Shown: piece after piece, positions 8,277-16,709 of the stretch
Position numbering within the stretch: position 1 is the stretch's first letter
How the letters are laid out: each line of letters opens with the position of its first letter
Origin: Shimia sp040225985
GTDB lineage: Bacteria > Pseudomonadota > Alphaproteobacteria > Rhodobacterales > Rhodobacteraceae
DNA length: 64,000 nt
Direction of reading: 5' to 3'
Assembly (NCBI RefSeq): GCF_040225985.1
Contig: NZ_JBBPEU010000004.1
Location: 1 to 64,000, forward strand
The notes under the pieces: model-generated
Database searches by the model: none
What the model was told of the DNA's origin: nothing
Seen by the model: only the letters and a program-made list of their open reading frames with translations
Program-made: the position numbers and the translations under genes

Positions 8277-9783
8277 AGGGTGCTCCTTTCGGGCTGTCGT
8301 TTCCGGTGTCGTCCGACTTGAAACCTGCTGCCAGCTGGCGTCTCAGGTCTTCGGCGGCATCCGGTGGCAGGGCTTCGAGAATGGCATTGATGTCATCCTC
8401 GACGTCGCCACCCACGGGCACCGGCACGTAGACGTGTTTGAGAACCGGCACCTCGACCTCAACCGGCACCTCGATCTCTTTTTCAATGATTTTTTCGATT
8501 TCGACCTGTTCGGTGCGGATGACAGGCTGCATTCCCCGCACGCGGAACCATTGGGAATACATCGCAACGGTGGATCCGGTCAGGGCGGCGACTATGCCAA
8601 GGATTGCGCCAAAGACCGCGCCGACCCTCTTGGCCTGGTTGTCCTGCACCGCGCCGGGCTCCACGCCGAACACGAAGGACGCCCAGCGATGCATCTGCGA
8701 AAGGTTTGCCGCATGTGCGATGTTGTTTTCGGCCTCGACAGCCTCGGCCTCCAGTGCCTCGATATTTCGTGAACGCTCGGTCTTTGCGGCCTGGATTCCG
8801 AGAAGCGCGGTCATGCGTTCGCTGGCACGGGCTGCACTGTCGCGCTCGAACGCGGCCAGTGTGGCCGCCGCCTCGTCACGTTCGGCCTTTTTGGTTTCGA
8901 CATCGGCCAGGGCTTCGGGCGAGGGCTGCGTGATCGAGGCCTCGACCTCCTGGTTCAGTTTCATGATTTCCGCATCGAACATGACCCGGGCCTCGGTAAT
9001 GACCGACTGTTTGGCCGGCATCGTGCGCATCCGGTTGTTCAGCTGGGCGCGGGTCCGGTTGTCGATGCCGTCCCCATTCAGGCGTGTCATGATCCATTCC
9101 TGTTCCTGTTGCCAGGCTTGCGCCGCGGCCTCGCCTGCTTCGTCCTGCTGCTGAAGCAGGTTTGCGAGCTGCGCCTTCAACTCGCGTGTTTCGGAACTTT
9201 CGAGGTTTTCGCGGGCGGTTTGCAAAGCGTTTTCGCGCATCGCCAGAGACTGTTCCAGTTGGGCAAGGCGTTCGGCATCCACTGCGGCGATGTCATCGCC
9301 CGTCAGGTCGTCCTCGAGTGCAACGCTTTTGAGGCTCGCGATTTCGCCAAGCAGTTTTTGATGGGTGGCGCGTGCCTCGCTCACGGGGGCGGTGGTGACA
9401 TGCACATAGCGTTCGATCCCGTTGAACACGGTCTCGAACGAAATCACCGAGGCCACGAACAAACCACACAAGGCGAGATAACGCGCAATGCCGCGCGCAT
9501 GGAATACCACTGTCGCCGCTGGGATTTTTGCCAACTCGACCGCCGCCAGAACGACAAACACCCCGAATACCGGTACAGCTTGGGCAAAACTGGATCCTGC
9601 GGGTACGCTGGTGGCTTGTGCAAAGGCCACACCAAGGCCGACAGTGACAAGCACGATCTCGATCGTCCAGGCCAGCAGGATCAGCTTGCCGGCCCATTGC
9701 CGGTTTTCCTGTCGGAGTGTCTCTGCTTCTGGATGCGCCAGCGAGGCCGGCGGCTTTTCGGGGGCGGAAATTTCATCTGTCAT
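8260..9783 (-). CDS. Multi-spanning membrane protein with long coiled coil, function unknown
   Basis: This is a 507-residue protein of no family I recognise. Three hydrophobic segments lie in the first 120 residues. A long charged coiled coil (about 140-345, rich in Glu, Ala, Gln and Leu) follows, then another hydrophobic segment (VGAVFGAILGIVAALTGSTV). The tail starts with an alternating acidic/valine stretch (EIEVPVEVEVPV) and ends hydrophilic. The layout suggests a scaffold or sensor with the coiled coil on one side of the inner membrane. It is the first gene of a two-gene unit with the ClpP-like protein, which it overlaps by 17 nt. ATG 9783 is the only good start. A function cannot be assigned. 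Confidence 0.6.
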   Translation of the reverse strand: MTDEISAPEKPPASLAHPEAETLRQENRQWAGKLILLAWTIEIVLVTVGLGVAFAQATSVPAGSSFAQAVPVFGVFVVLAAVELAKIPAATVVFHARGIARYLALCGLFVASVISFETVFNGIERYVHVTTAPVSEARATHQKLLGEIASLKSVALEDDLTGDDIAAVDAERLAQLEQSLAMRENALQTARENLESSETRELKAQLANLLQQQDEAGEAAAQAWQQEQEWIMTRLNGDGIDNRTRAQLNNRMRTMPAKQSVITEARVMFDAEIMKLNQEVEASITQPSPEALADVETKKAERDEAAATLAAFERDSAARASERMTALLGIQAAKTERSRNIEALEAEAVEAENNIAHAANLSQMHRWASFVFGVEPGAVQDNQAKRVGAVFGAILGIVAALTGSTVAMYSQWFRVRGMQPVIRTEQVEIEKIIEKEIEVPVEVEVPVLKHVYVPVPVGGDVEDDINAILEALPPDAAEDLRRQLAAGFKSDDTGNDSPKGAPYARAA

Positions 9784-10123
9784 GGGCAGCCTCGTCCTTC
9801 AGCGACGGAAAACGCCGGTCCCCTCGGCTCCTCCGTCTGTTTACCTTCTGTTAACTATTCGCTGAGGGTGACAAAAAGAGTCGTACCCTATTGAACTCCG
9901 TGTGTTTCGCCCTGAAGCCCGCGCGTTCGCCGTTACCTTCGACGTGGAAGTGCACAGTTCGATCCGGTCAGGCCTGAAATAGGGATTTGCCGGGATGTCA
10001 ATTTTGGTTTGTCGGCCAATCCATTGTCATTGGGTGACAAATCCGCCTTCCTGGACCTCGCGGCGCGCATCGCTTTGTGTTGATTGCGGGGGGCGGATGG
10101 GTCAGGATCGAGGAAGGGGAGAG
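9784..10123. other. Divergent intergenic region
   Basis: These 340 bp lie between the starts of the minus-strand membrane gene and the plus-strand AraC-type regulator. No gene is supported. The main structure is the 34-bp dyad at 10008-10041, listed separately. The ATG at 9995 is in frame with the regulator but would add 43 low-complexity residues and lacks a ribosome site. Confidence 0.5.
10008..10041. promoter_or_regulatory. 34-bp inverted repeat, candidate operator
   Basis: The arms are TTTGTC-N2-CCAAT and ATTGG-N2-GACAAA around an 8-nt spacer. Eleven of 13 positions in each arm are complementary. The dyad is 83 bp upstream of the AraC-type gene and in the shared control region of the divergent membrane gene. 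No T-run follows, so a protein-binding operator fits better than a terminator. Confidence 0.45.
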
Positions 10124-11116
10124 ATGATGCAGGTTGACCGTTTTCGGGTAGATTTTCTGACGACACAGATTGCCAAAGCCTCGGACCAATCGACGGCCGA
10201 GGCATTGCTGAAACTCGTGGGTGTGAAGCACGGCGGGCTAGAGGTCGATGCGGTGCAGGAGGCCCGGCTGTTGAAGGCGGCGTGTGAAAGGCTCGCCGAT
10301 CCTCTTTGGAGCATTCGCATGGGCCTTGCCTTTCACCAATCCTCTACTTTGACAGGGTATGTCGCCCGCTATTCAAAAACGCTCGCCACCGCGATCCAGC
10401 ATTCCCGTAAGGTCAATCGGGTGGTGTTTCCCGCCTATGATTTCACCCTTAATGTTTCCGGAAATGCGGCGAGCTTCCGGTTTCAGGCGATTGACGAAAG
10501 GCTGGTCAAATACCATCGCCACAGGGAATTTCTGGGTCTGGGAGTCCTGTCATTTCTGCGCGACATATCGCGGACCGACTTCTTTCCCTATGAATTGCGG
10601 TTTACGCATCATGTTGGCGAACGTCAGGACCAGATCCAGAAACTTGCCGGTTTCCCGGTTGTATTTGGTGCCGAGGAGATGGAATTGGTGCTGCCGCTCT
10701 CGGTGCTTTCCCTGCCAATCCCGACCTATGACCCCAAACTGCGGGATTATCTCGTGGCTTATGGAGAGCGCCTTTTGAAGGACCGGCCCGATCCCAATCC
10801 CTCACTCCGGGCCCGTATCGAGGGGGTCCTGACAGGCGCTCTGCCAGATCGGCTTGTATGTGCTGACGAGGTTGCGTCCAGCCTCGGGATGAGTGCGCGC
10901 ACCATGGCAAGACGCCTGAAAGAGGACGGCCTCAGCTTTCGGGAAATCGTCGACGACCTTCGGCTGTCGCTTGCGAAAACCTATCTGGAGAGCGGGTATA
11001 GCGTCACCGAGGTCGGGTTCCTGCTCGACTATTCGGACACCGCCAGCTTCTCGACGGCCTTCAAGCGCTGGACAGGGCAGTCGCCGAGGAGGTTTGTTTC
11101 CGCGCTGCGTATCTAA
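10124..11116 (+). CDS. AraC-family transcriptional regulator
   Basis: The protein has 330 residues. The N-terminal two thirds resemble the arabinose-binding-like ligand domain of the OruR/ArgR-type branch (a GLAFHQSSTLTGYVARYSKT region). The C-terminus is a double helix-turn-helix: SARTMARRLKEDGLSFREIV for the first motif and GFLLDYSDTASFSTAFKRWT for the second, ending SPRRF. The ATG at 10124 is preferred over the upstream in-frame ATG at 9995 because GGAAGGGGAG sits just ahead of it. The ligand and targets are unknown; the dyad upstream is a candidate self-regulatory site. Its stop codon overlaps the stop of the convergent RTX gene by 4 nt. Confidence 0.85.
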   Translation: MMQVDRFRVDFLTTQIAKASDQSTAEALLKLVGVKHGGLEVDAVQEARLLKAACERLADPLWSIRMGLAFHQSSTLTGYVARYSKTLATAIQHSRKVNRVVFPAYDFTLNVSGNAASFRFQAIDERLVKYHRHREFLGLGVLSFLRDISRTDFFPYELRFTHHVGERQDQIQKLAGFPVVFGAEEMELVLPLSVLSLPIPTYDPKLRDYLVAYGERLLKDRPDPNPSLRARIEGVLTGALPDRLVCADEVASSLGMSARTMARRLKEDGLSFREIVDDLRLSLAKTYLESGYSVTEVGFLLDYSDTASFSTAFKRWTGQSPRRFVSALRI

Positions 11117-14100
11117 GCAAGCAAATCAAAGTTTTCGCCGTCGATCCGGAGGTAAATCGAGTCCTGTTCGGCGCCATCAACGAGGGCCCAGAGGATTTGC
11201 CCGGTTGGGCGATAAATCACGAACGCCTCGTCGATCGTAGTATCCCCGGCGTTGGGAGTATTGTCAAAGTTCACTTGAAACTGCGATGCGGTGCCATTGT
11301 TGTCCCCGAACAGCAACACATCCATTTCGGCCGCCCGATAGTCCTGAATCCAGTCGGAGCCGTGATCCCAAATGCCGACATGCAAGAACCGGTCCGCGCC
11401 GTTTCCGCCGTTCAGCCGGTCATGACCCCAGCCCCCGTTGATGAGGTCGTCGCCATCGCCGCCAAACAGCATATCACCCCAGGCCCCGCCGGACAGTTGG
11501 TCATCATCCGCGCCTCCGAACAGGGTATCGGCGCCAAAACCCCCGAACACGGTGTCGTTTCCGGCGTCGCCGCGAACTTCATCGTTGCCATAGCCGCCAT
11601 CTACCCAGTCATTGCCGTCACCGGCATAGATCAGATCACGCAGGTCGCTTTCGTCAGTGCCGCCGATCAGGGTGTCATTCCCAAGGTCGCCATGCAGCGT
11701 ATCGGCTCCCGTTCCGGCGTTGAAGTAATCGGCGCCTTGTCCGCCGTTGAGCACGTCATTGCCTGCGCCGGAAAGAAGGCTGTCAGACCCGTCTCCGCCA
11801 CGCAATGTGTCGCTGGCATCGCCACCGATAAGGGTGTCGTCCCCAGCCTCGCCCATCAGCAGGTTTGCGTCAAAAATGTCTTGCAACAAATCGTTGCCGT
11901 CTCCTCCGTAAAGGCTGTCTCTGCCAAGGCCCCCGTCAAGCGTGTCATTTCCCGCTTCTCCCAGGACGGCGTCATTGTCCGCCTCACCGTAAAGGACGTC
12001 ATGATGAAAGCCCCCTCTGAGATTGTCGCGACCATCTCCGGCCCAGATCGTATCGTTTCCATTGCCGCCGGAAAGGATGTCTCTTCCGCTTGCGGCCACA
12101 AGCAGGTCATTGCCCTCCTCTCCGTAGATGCTGTCCGATAAACCATCGTCACCGGTAGTGCCGTCTGAGGATGCGCCGTAAATCGTGTCGTTTCCAGATC
12201 CTCCTCGCAGAGTGTCGCCCCTCCCAAAATTGCTGCCAAGCATGTGCCCCGCGCCACCTTCAATCAGGTCATCGCCCGACCTGCCGTAAATCACATCACG
12301 CCCCTCGGCACCGATCAGGGTGTCGTGTCCCGCTCCGCCATCAAGGTGGTCGTGGTCGGTCGCGCCATAAATGTAGTCATCGCCGTCTTCACCCCAGATA
12401 CTATCCCAGCCCGCTTGACCCAGAAGACGATCATCCCCGTCGCCCCCTAGAATAGAGTCAGCGTTATCGCCCCCTTCGATGGTATCCGCGCCGGCCAGAC
12501 CTTCGATCGTGTCGCCATCTGCCAACCCGAAGATGTAGTCGGGGGACTCCGTGCCGACCAGACTGTCCCGGCCATCCGTCCCCCAGATGTAGAGGTATCT
12601 GATGGCAATATCGTCACCTAACTGAAACACGTCCGGCGGCCGGGATGCGAAGTCGCCCAACAACCGGATGCTGAAATCCGGAACCCCGTTGCCGCTCAGA
12701 TCCAGAGAGAGAGTGGTTTCCGTGCCGTCAAACACGACCTCGGGGCTGCCGTGTAGCGTGGCACTGGTGATCCGGATAATGTCGCTTTGGGTGAAGTCCT
12801 GAATCAGGTCACCGTTCAATCCGTCGGCATTGGAGGTGATGGCATCCTGTCCGTTACCGGATGAAACGGTGTCGATACCGGTGCCCGGATCAATCCTGTC
12901 ATCGCCGTCTTCCCCATAGAGAAGGTCGTCACCGCTGCCGCCTGAGACGCTGTCATTGGCGCCACCCGCATAAACCGTATCGGTTCCGGAATCGCCCGAG
13001 ATCGTGTCCGCTTGATCCGACCCGCGCAGCAAATCGCTGCCGAAGCCTCCAAACAGCGTCGAGGGGGTGTCCTCGGCTCCGAACATCGTGTCGTTGCCTT
13101 CGCCACCTTCCGCGATGCCATGGGAAAGGCTTATAACGTCATCTCCCATGCCCCCGAGGATGGTGCCGCCGCCCGCAATCTGGTCGTTCCCGTCGCCGCC
13201 GTCCAGCGTGTCGTTTCCTCCGTTGCCGAAAATCGTATCGTTCTCCCCAAGGCCGTTAATACGGTCGGCGCCAGACGTGCCTGTCAGGGAGTCGGCGTCA
13301 TCAGTACCTTCAATTGCGCGGCCAATGTCCGAAATCGTGTTGGTGCTGCGGATGGCTTCCTGCGCGCCTGCGTCGTCTTGGAAGCGAAGCTCGACGAAAA
13401 TGTCCTGACCGGCATCCTCGGGCGACAGGACATAGGCGGCAGCGGTTGCCCCGACGATTTCGTCATCTCCGCGGAACCATTGATGGCTGATGTCCCCAAC
13501 CCCGTCGGGATCATCGACAGCCAACGGGACCGCTGTGAGGGCTTCTCCGACAAAACCATTGCCCTCGATGACAACCCTTCCGGTGGGAAAGTTGTTGAGG
13601 GTCACGAATTGGTAGTGGATGTCGTTGCTGTTGCTGTTCCAAGCCACGATCAAAGATCCAGATTCAAGGCGCGCTACGATGGGGGTAGGGTCACTGCCCG
13701 GGTATGGGTCTCCGAAAGACGTCGGAACCTGTACCACGTCGTTTTCACCATCTGGGGAAATACGATGGCTCAGGGCGCCATACTCGAACTCAAACCTAGT
13801 GCTGTAGTAGGTGCCGTAGATCGTCTGGAGTCCGTTTCCTTCCAAGGCAACACCATCAATAGAACTTCCGTTCCTGATCGAGGTTTCCTCATTCAGAATA
13901 TCGCCTTGCGCGTTCAGGTGCCGGTAAAGCGTGATGCCATTGCCGCCAAAGTCTGGCGCATCACGGACACCGGTCGTGAAAACGAAATAGCTTCCGTCAT
14001 TTGCGGCCACCGTTGTGGTCGCAAGAGAAGGTGCATTCCAGGTGTATGTTGACCAGTCTGCAGCCAATATTTCATTGCCTGCGCCACCCGTGAGGTCTGA

Positions 14101-14805
14101 AAACACACGTGTATACGCCGCCACATCCAATATGCCGGCGACAGTGTTGGACCCCACATCTGTATTCCACGACGCTGCGAATCCGCTTTCGCCTAGCGCG
14201 GCAAGGCTCACGCCTGTCTGGTCGCCGTCAACGGCTTGATTGAGGCGAAATACGTCAGAGTCCGCAACACCGTTTGAGTCAAACCCCTGACCGAAAACTT
14301 CGTGGCCAGTCGTGCTTCCGGCAGCGAGGCTCTGCCAGGCCACGAAGGTTGATCCATCGGCAAAGGAGATGATATCGGGGCGGGATTGGTCTGCTTGGGG
14401 GGATGTGCTGACAAGGGTCTCGCCCCCGACCATGTCTCCGTTGGTGTCGTAACGCTGCGCATAGATGCCTCCCTCATAGCCATCCTGCCGGTCGGACTCC
14501 CATACGACCGTAAACCCGCCATCCGGCAGCGCCGCCACGGCTGGGTTCTGCTGGTCGAACAGGGTAAAACTGTTCACTCGGAACTCGTCACCTATGGACG
14601 CGCCGCTTGCGTCGAACCTCTGGCCGTAGATGCCTTTGCCGTCGCCGTCCTGATCTTCTGAAACCCAGACAATCACAAAGCCGCCATCCTCGAGCGCCGC
14701 GACGGCTTGTTGGGAAACTTCGCGATCCTCTTCGCCCGGCGCGGATCCATAGGTATTTGCGGTTCGTACGTCAGAAACAGGAACCACGGACGGCGAGAGA
14801 ATCAT
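11113..14805 (-). CDS. Large RTX-type calcium-binding protein, probably secreted
   Basis: The protein has 1230 residues from ATG 14805, which has AAGGAA upstream; an in-frame start at 14937 would add 44 residues and is less likely. Residues about 25-230 hold repeats of a beta-strand unit (EDGGFVIVW, PDGGFTVVW, DGSTFVAW). Two blocks of GGxGxD nonapeptides follow, about residues 500-680 and 745-1150, separated by a short globular insert. These bind Ca2+ and are typical of type I secretion substrates. The C-terminus (FDLLA) is compatible with an uncleaved type I signal. No ABC/HlyD/TolC secretion genes are in the window, so export must use a system elsewhere. There is no enzymatic domain I can recognise; adhesin, surface-layer or matrix roles are all possible. 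Confidence 0.88.
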   Translation of the reverse strand: MILSPSVVPVSDVRTANTYGSAPGEEDREVSQQAVAALEDGGFVIVWVSEDQDGDGKGIYGQRFDASGASIGDEFRVNSFTLFDQQNPAVAALPDGGFTVVWESDRQDGYEGGIYAQRYDTNGDMVGGETLVSTSPQADQSRPDIISFADGSTFVAWQSLAAGSTTGHEVFGQGFDSNGVADSDVFRLNQAVDGDQTGVSLAALGESGFAASWNTDVGSNTVAGILDVAAYTRVFSDLTGGAGNEILAADWSTYTWNAPSLATTTVAANDGSYFVFTTGVRDAPDFGGNGITLYRHLNAQGDILNEETSIRNGSSIDGVALEGNGLQTIYGTYYSTRFEFEYGALSHRISPDGENDVVQVPTSFGDPYPGSDPTPIVARLESGSLIVAWNSNSNDIHYQFVTLNNFPTGRVVIEGNGFVGEALTAVPLAVDDPDGVGDISHQWFRGDDEIVGATAAAYVLSPEDAGQDIFVELRFQDDAGAQEAIRSTNTISDIGRAIEGTDDADSLTGTSGADRINGLGENDTIFGNGGNDTLDGGDGNDQIAGGGTILGGMGDDVISLSHGIAEGGEGNDTMFGAEDTPSTLFGGFGSDLLRGSDQADTISGDSGTDTVYAGGANDSVSGGSGDDLLYGEDGDDRIDPGTGIDTVSSGNGQDAITSNADGLNGDLIQDFTQSDIIRITSATLHGSPEVVFDGTETTLSLDLSGNGVPDFSIRLLGDFASRPPDVFQLGDDIAIRYLYIWGTDGRDSLVGTESPDYIFGLADGDTIEGLAGADTIEGGDNADSILGGDGDDRLLGQAGWDSIWGEDGDDYIYGATDHDHLDGGAGHDTLIGAEGRDVIYGRSGDDLIEGGAGHMLGSNFGRGDTLRGGSGNDTIYGASSDGTTGDDGLSDSIYGEEGNDLLVAASGRDILSGGNGNDTIWAGDGRDNLRGGFHHDVLYGEADNDAVLGEAGNDTLDGGLGRDSLYGGDGNDLLQDIFDANLLMGEAGDDTLIGGDASDTLRGGDGSDSLLSGAGNDVLNGGQGADYFNAGTGADTLHGDLGNDTLIGGTDESDLRDLIYAGDGNDWVDGGYGNDEVRGDAGNDTVFGGFGADTLFGGADDDQLSGGAWGDMLFGGDGDDLINGGWGHDRLNGGNGADRFLHVGIWDHGSDWIQDYRAAEMDVLLFGDNNGTASQFQVNFDNTPNAGDTTIDEAFVIYRPTGQILWALVDGAEQDSIYLRIDGENFDLLA
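11401..13300 (-). repeat. Coding arrays of RTX nonapeptide repeats
   Basis: Two in-frame arrays of 27-bp units encoding GGxGxDxLx-type nonapeptides lie inside the RTX gene, roughly 11401-12580 and 12820-13300. The DNA units are diverged, so the conservation is at protein level. Confidence 0.8.
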
Positions 14806-15460
14806 TTGAAATTTCCTTGGATTGAGGGGCTTGAAACCATATTCAGTTTGCCGAAGGTTTCGAGGCCATGCAACCGGTCGGTACCCGTTTAAGTGGAGTT
14901 TGGCCGAACCTCGCAATTGTTTGGCCGACATGGACAATACTAGAGGAAAAGGTCTTTTTGGTCATGCGAAGGAAGATCGGATACGTCGAACGGCCATTCT
15001 TCCAGTCCAGTCTTGCGACAGTTTTCGGTCGCGCGGAATCACAACCGACCGAACGTGGAAATATAATTCTCACGTTATCTTAAAGCTGATGCCATCGAGC
15101 AATGCCTTGGTGAACAAACGGGCGTCACGCATGCGAGCGCGGCGCTTCGTGACACTGCCGAGCTTTGGCGTGTCCATTGGGAATGCGCTTTCACGTGTGA
15201 GGGTTAGCTTTGCGTTCGATTTTGGGTGAGATGTACATGACGGCCCACAGCACAAACGGCGAGATTTGCCGCTGGACGATTTAGGGCCAAGCTTCTTTCG
15301 AGAAATCACCGGGACGACATAAAAGAGATCGTCGGTTGTTTAGAAGTGCGGATTTTGGGCCGGGGACCCAGCGCGACCGGCCGGGGTTGAAGGACCATGG
15401 AGGCGCGCCGGTCTCAGGCGGTGATTGAATAAGCGTGTCTGCTGCGCCATTGTCACTCGC
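14806..15460. other. Intergenic region between the RTX gene and the MHYT-LytTR gene
   Basis: In these 655 bp no gene is supported. A minus-strand frame at 15070-15309 could encode a short basic peptide ending LLDGISFKIT, but it has no ribosome site at any sensible start and no recognised relatives. The stretch should hold the promoters of both divergent genes; I see no clear operator. Confidence 0.45.
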
Positions 15461-16561
15461 ATGGAGTTTCTTGAAGTCGGACATAACCCCTGGTTGGTGG
15501 TGATCTCCCTGATTGTCGCCCTTGTTGCCGGCGCAACAGGGCTTTCGTTGACGCGCGATTTGTCCGCCAAATCCCCGTCACAGCGCAGGCTGGCGATTGC
15601 GCTGGCGGCGATTGCGCTGGGGGGTGGGATCTGGTCGATGCATTTCGTGGCCATGCTTGGCCTCAAGCTGCCGATCCTTTTCTACTATGATGCTGCGATT
15701 ACGCTGGCCTCGGCCCTGATTGCGATCCTGATGGTGGCGCTGGCACTGGTCTTGTTGCATTTCACCACGCGCACGAAACGGATCATCGCGGCGGCGGGGA
15801 TCATTGTCGGGGCTGGCATCCTTGCGATGCATTATGTCGGCATGGCGGGCATGCAGCTGTGCCGCCCCATTTATACCGTGCAAGGGGTTCTCGGGTCGTC
15901 GGCTCTGGCGATCGTTCTGTGCATCATCGCGATTGGGGTTGCCTATAACGAACGCTCGAACCGGACCATTGTTATCGGCACGCTGTGTTTCGGGATTGCC
16001 GTTTTCTCGGTCCATTTCCTGGCGATGGCGGGCACTAATTTTGTCGCCCTTGAAAACATCCGCGAATTCGGCCCGGTCATCAGCAACGAGGTGATGGCAA
16101 TTGGTGTCATCCTGTCCAGTTTCGTGATCTTCGGGGCGTTTCTTTGGGTCGGGACCACCTATCTCGTGCCGGTTCAAACGCCCGCCCCGCGCCCGGATGT
16201 TGACGTTGATGCGCCCGTAGAAAAGCCATCTGCCCTGTTGCGCCTCCCGTGCGAAAGGGACGGCGGCAAGGTGTTCATTGCCGCACCCGATGTCGTGTTT
16301 CTGCGGGCGGACGGTCACTATACTCAGGTCTATACCCTGAGCGAGAAGTATTTTTGCGTGTGGCCGATTACCGAAGCGGTGAAACGTCTTGAGCCGATCG
16401 GATTCCTGCGTGTTCATCGCAGCTATATCGTGAACCCCAGGATGGTCACGCGGTTCGAGCGCACCAAGGACAAGGGGCAATGCACCTTTGGCGCGGCCGA
16501 ACTGCCCCCGGTTCCAGTCAGCCGGTCGAACCTGAAAGCGGCGCAGGACGCCTTTGGGTAA
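15461..16561 (+). CDS. coxC: MHYT-LytTR membrane-bound transcriptional regulator, CoxC/CoxH-like
   Basis: The protein has 366 residues from ATG 15461; an in-frame TTG at 15425 would add 12. About seven membrane helices carry three MHYT-type motifs: SMHFVAM, AMHYVGM and SVHFLAM. This domain is proposed to bind copper and sense a diatomic gas. The C-terminal 100 residues are a LytTR DNA-binding domain (FLRADGHYTQVYT, then FLRVHRSYIVN). The same architecture is found in CoxC and CoxH of the Oligotropha carboxidovorans cox cluster. It lies directly upstream of coxM in the same direction with a 148-bp gap, so it probably senses CO or O2 at the membrane and controls the cox operon. Whether it is the orthologue of CoxC or of CoxH cannot be told from this sequence alone. 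Confidence 0.82.
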   Translation: MEFLEVGHNPWLVVISLIVALVAGATGLSLTRDLSAKSPSQRRLAIALAAIALGGGIWSMHFVAMLGLKLPILFYYDAAITLASALIAILMVALALVLLHFTTRTKRIIAAAGIIVGAGILAMHYVGMAGMQLCRPIYTVQGVLGSSALAIVLCIIAIGVAYNERSNRTIVIGTLCFGIAVFSVHFLAMAGTNFVALENIREFGPVISNEVMAIGVILSSFVIFGAFLWVGTTYLVPVQTPAPRPDVDVDAPVEKPSALLRLPCERDGGKVFIAAPDVVFLRADGHYTQVYTLSEKYFCVWPITEAVKRLEPIGFLRVHRSYIVNPRMVTRFERTKDKGQCTFGAAELPPVPVSRSNLKAAQDAFG

Positions 16562-16623
16562 ACCTTAGCCCCAGCGACAGCGCAACTCGTGCGGTCTGGG
16601 GCGCATTTCGTGCAAAACCTTCG

Positions 16624-16661
16624 AAAACAAGTTGTTTTTACGGGTCAGCTCGATCGGTCAG
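16624..16661 (+). promoter_or_regulatory. Palindrome plus GGTCAG direct repeats upstream of coxM
   Basis: AAAACAA-G-TTGTTTT is a perfect 15-bp palindrome at 16624-16638. It is followed by two GGTCAG hexamers at 16643-16648 and 16656-16661, 13 bp apart start to start. LytTR regulators typically bind direct repeats at about this spacing, so the adjacent MHYT-LytTR protein is the obvious candidate. The elements lie 49-86 bp upstream of the coxM ATG. Confidence 0.4.
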
Positions 16662-16709
16662 AGCCAGCCTCCTCAGCAGCCAGAACAATTGCTGTAGGGA
16701 GGAGAGGCA

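Noticed and set aside
13012..14052. 346-codon plus-strand frame opposite the RTX gene
   Set aside because: It is an antisense shadow without ribosome site or domain.
15070..15309. Short minus-strand basic frame ending LLDGISFKIT
   Set aside because: No ribosome site at a sensible start and no recognised relative; could be a gene remnant but unsupported.
11113..15460. Type I secretion genes for the RTX protein
   Set aside because: No ABC, membrane-fusion or TolC-like gene lies near; the neighbours are an AraC regulator and the MHYT-LytTR gene.
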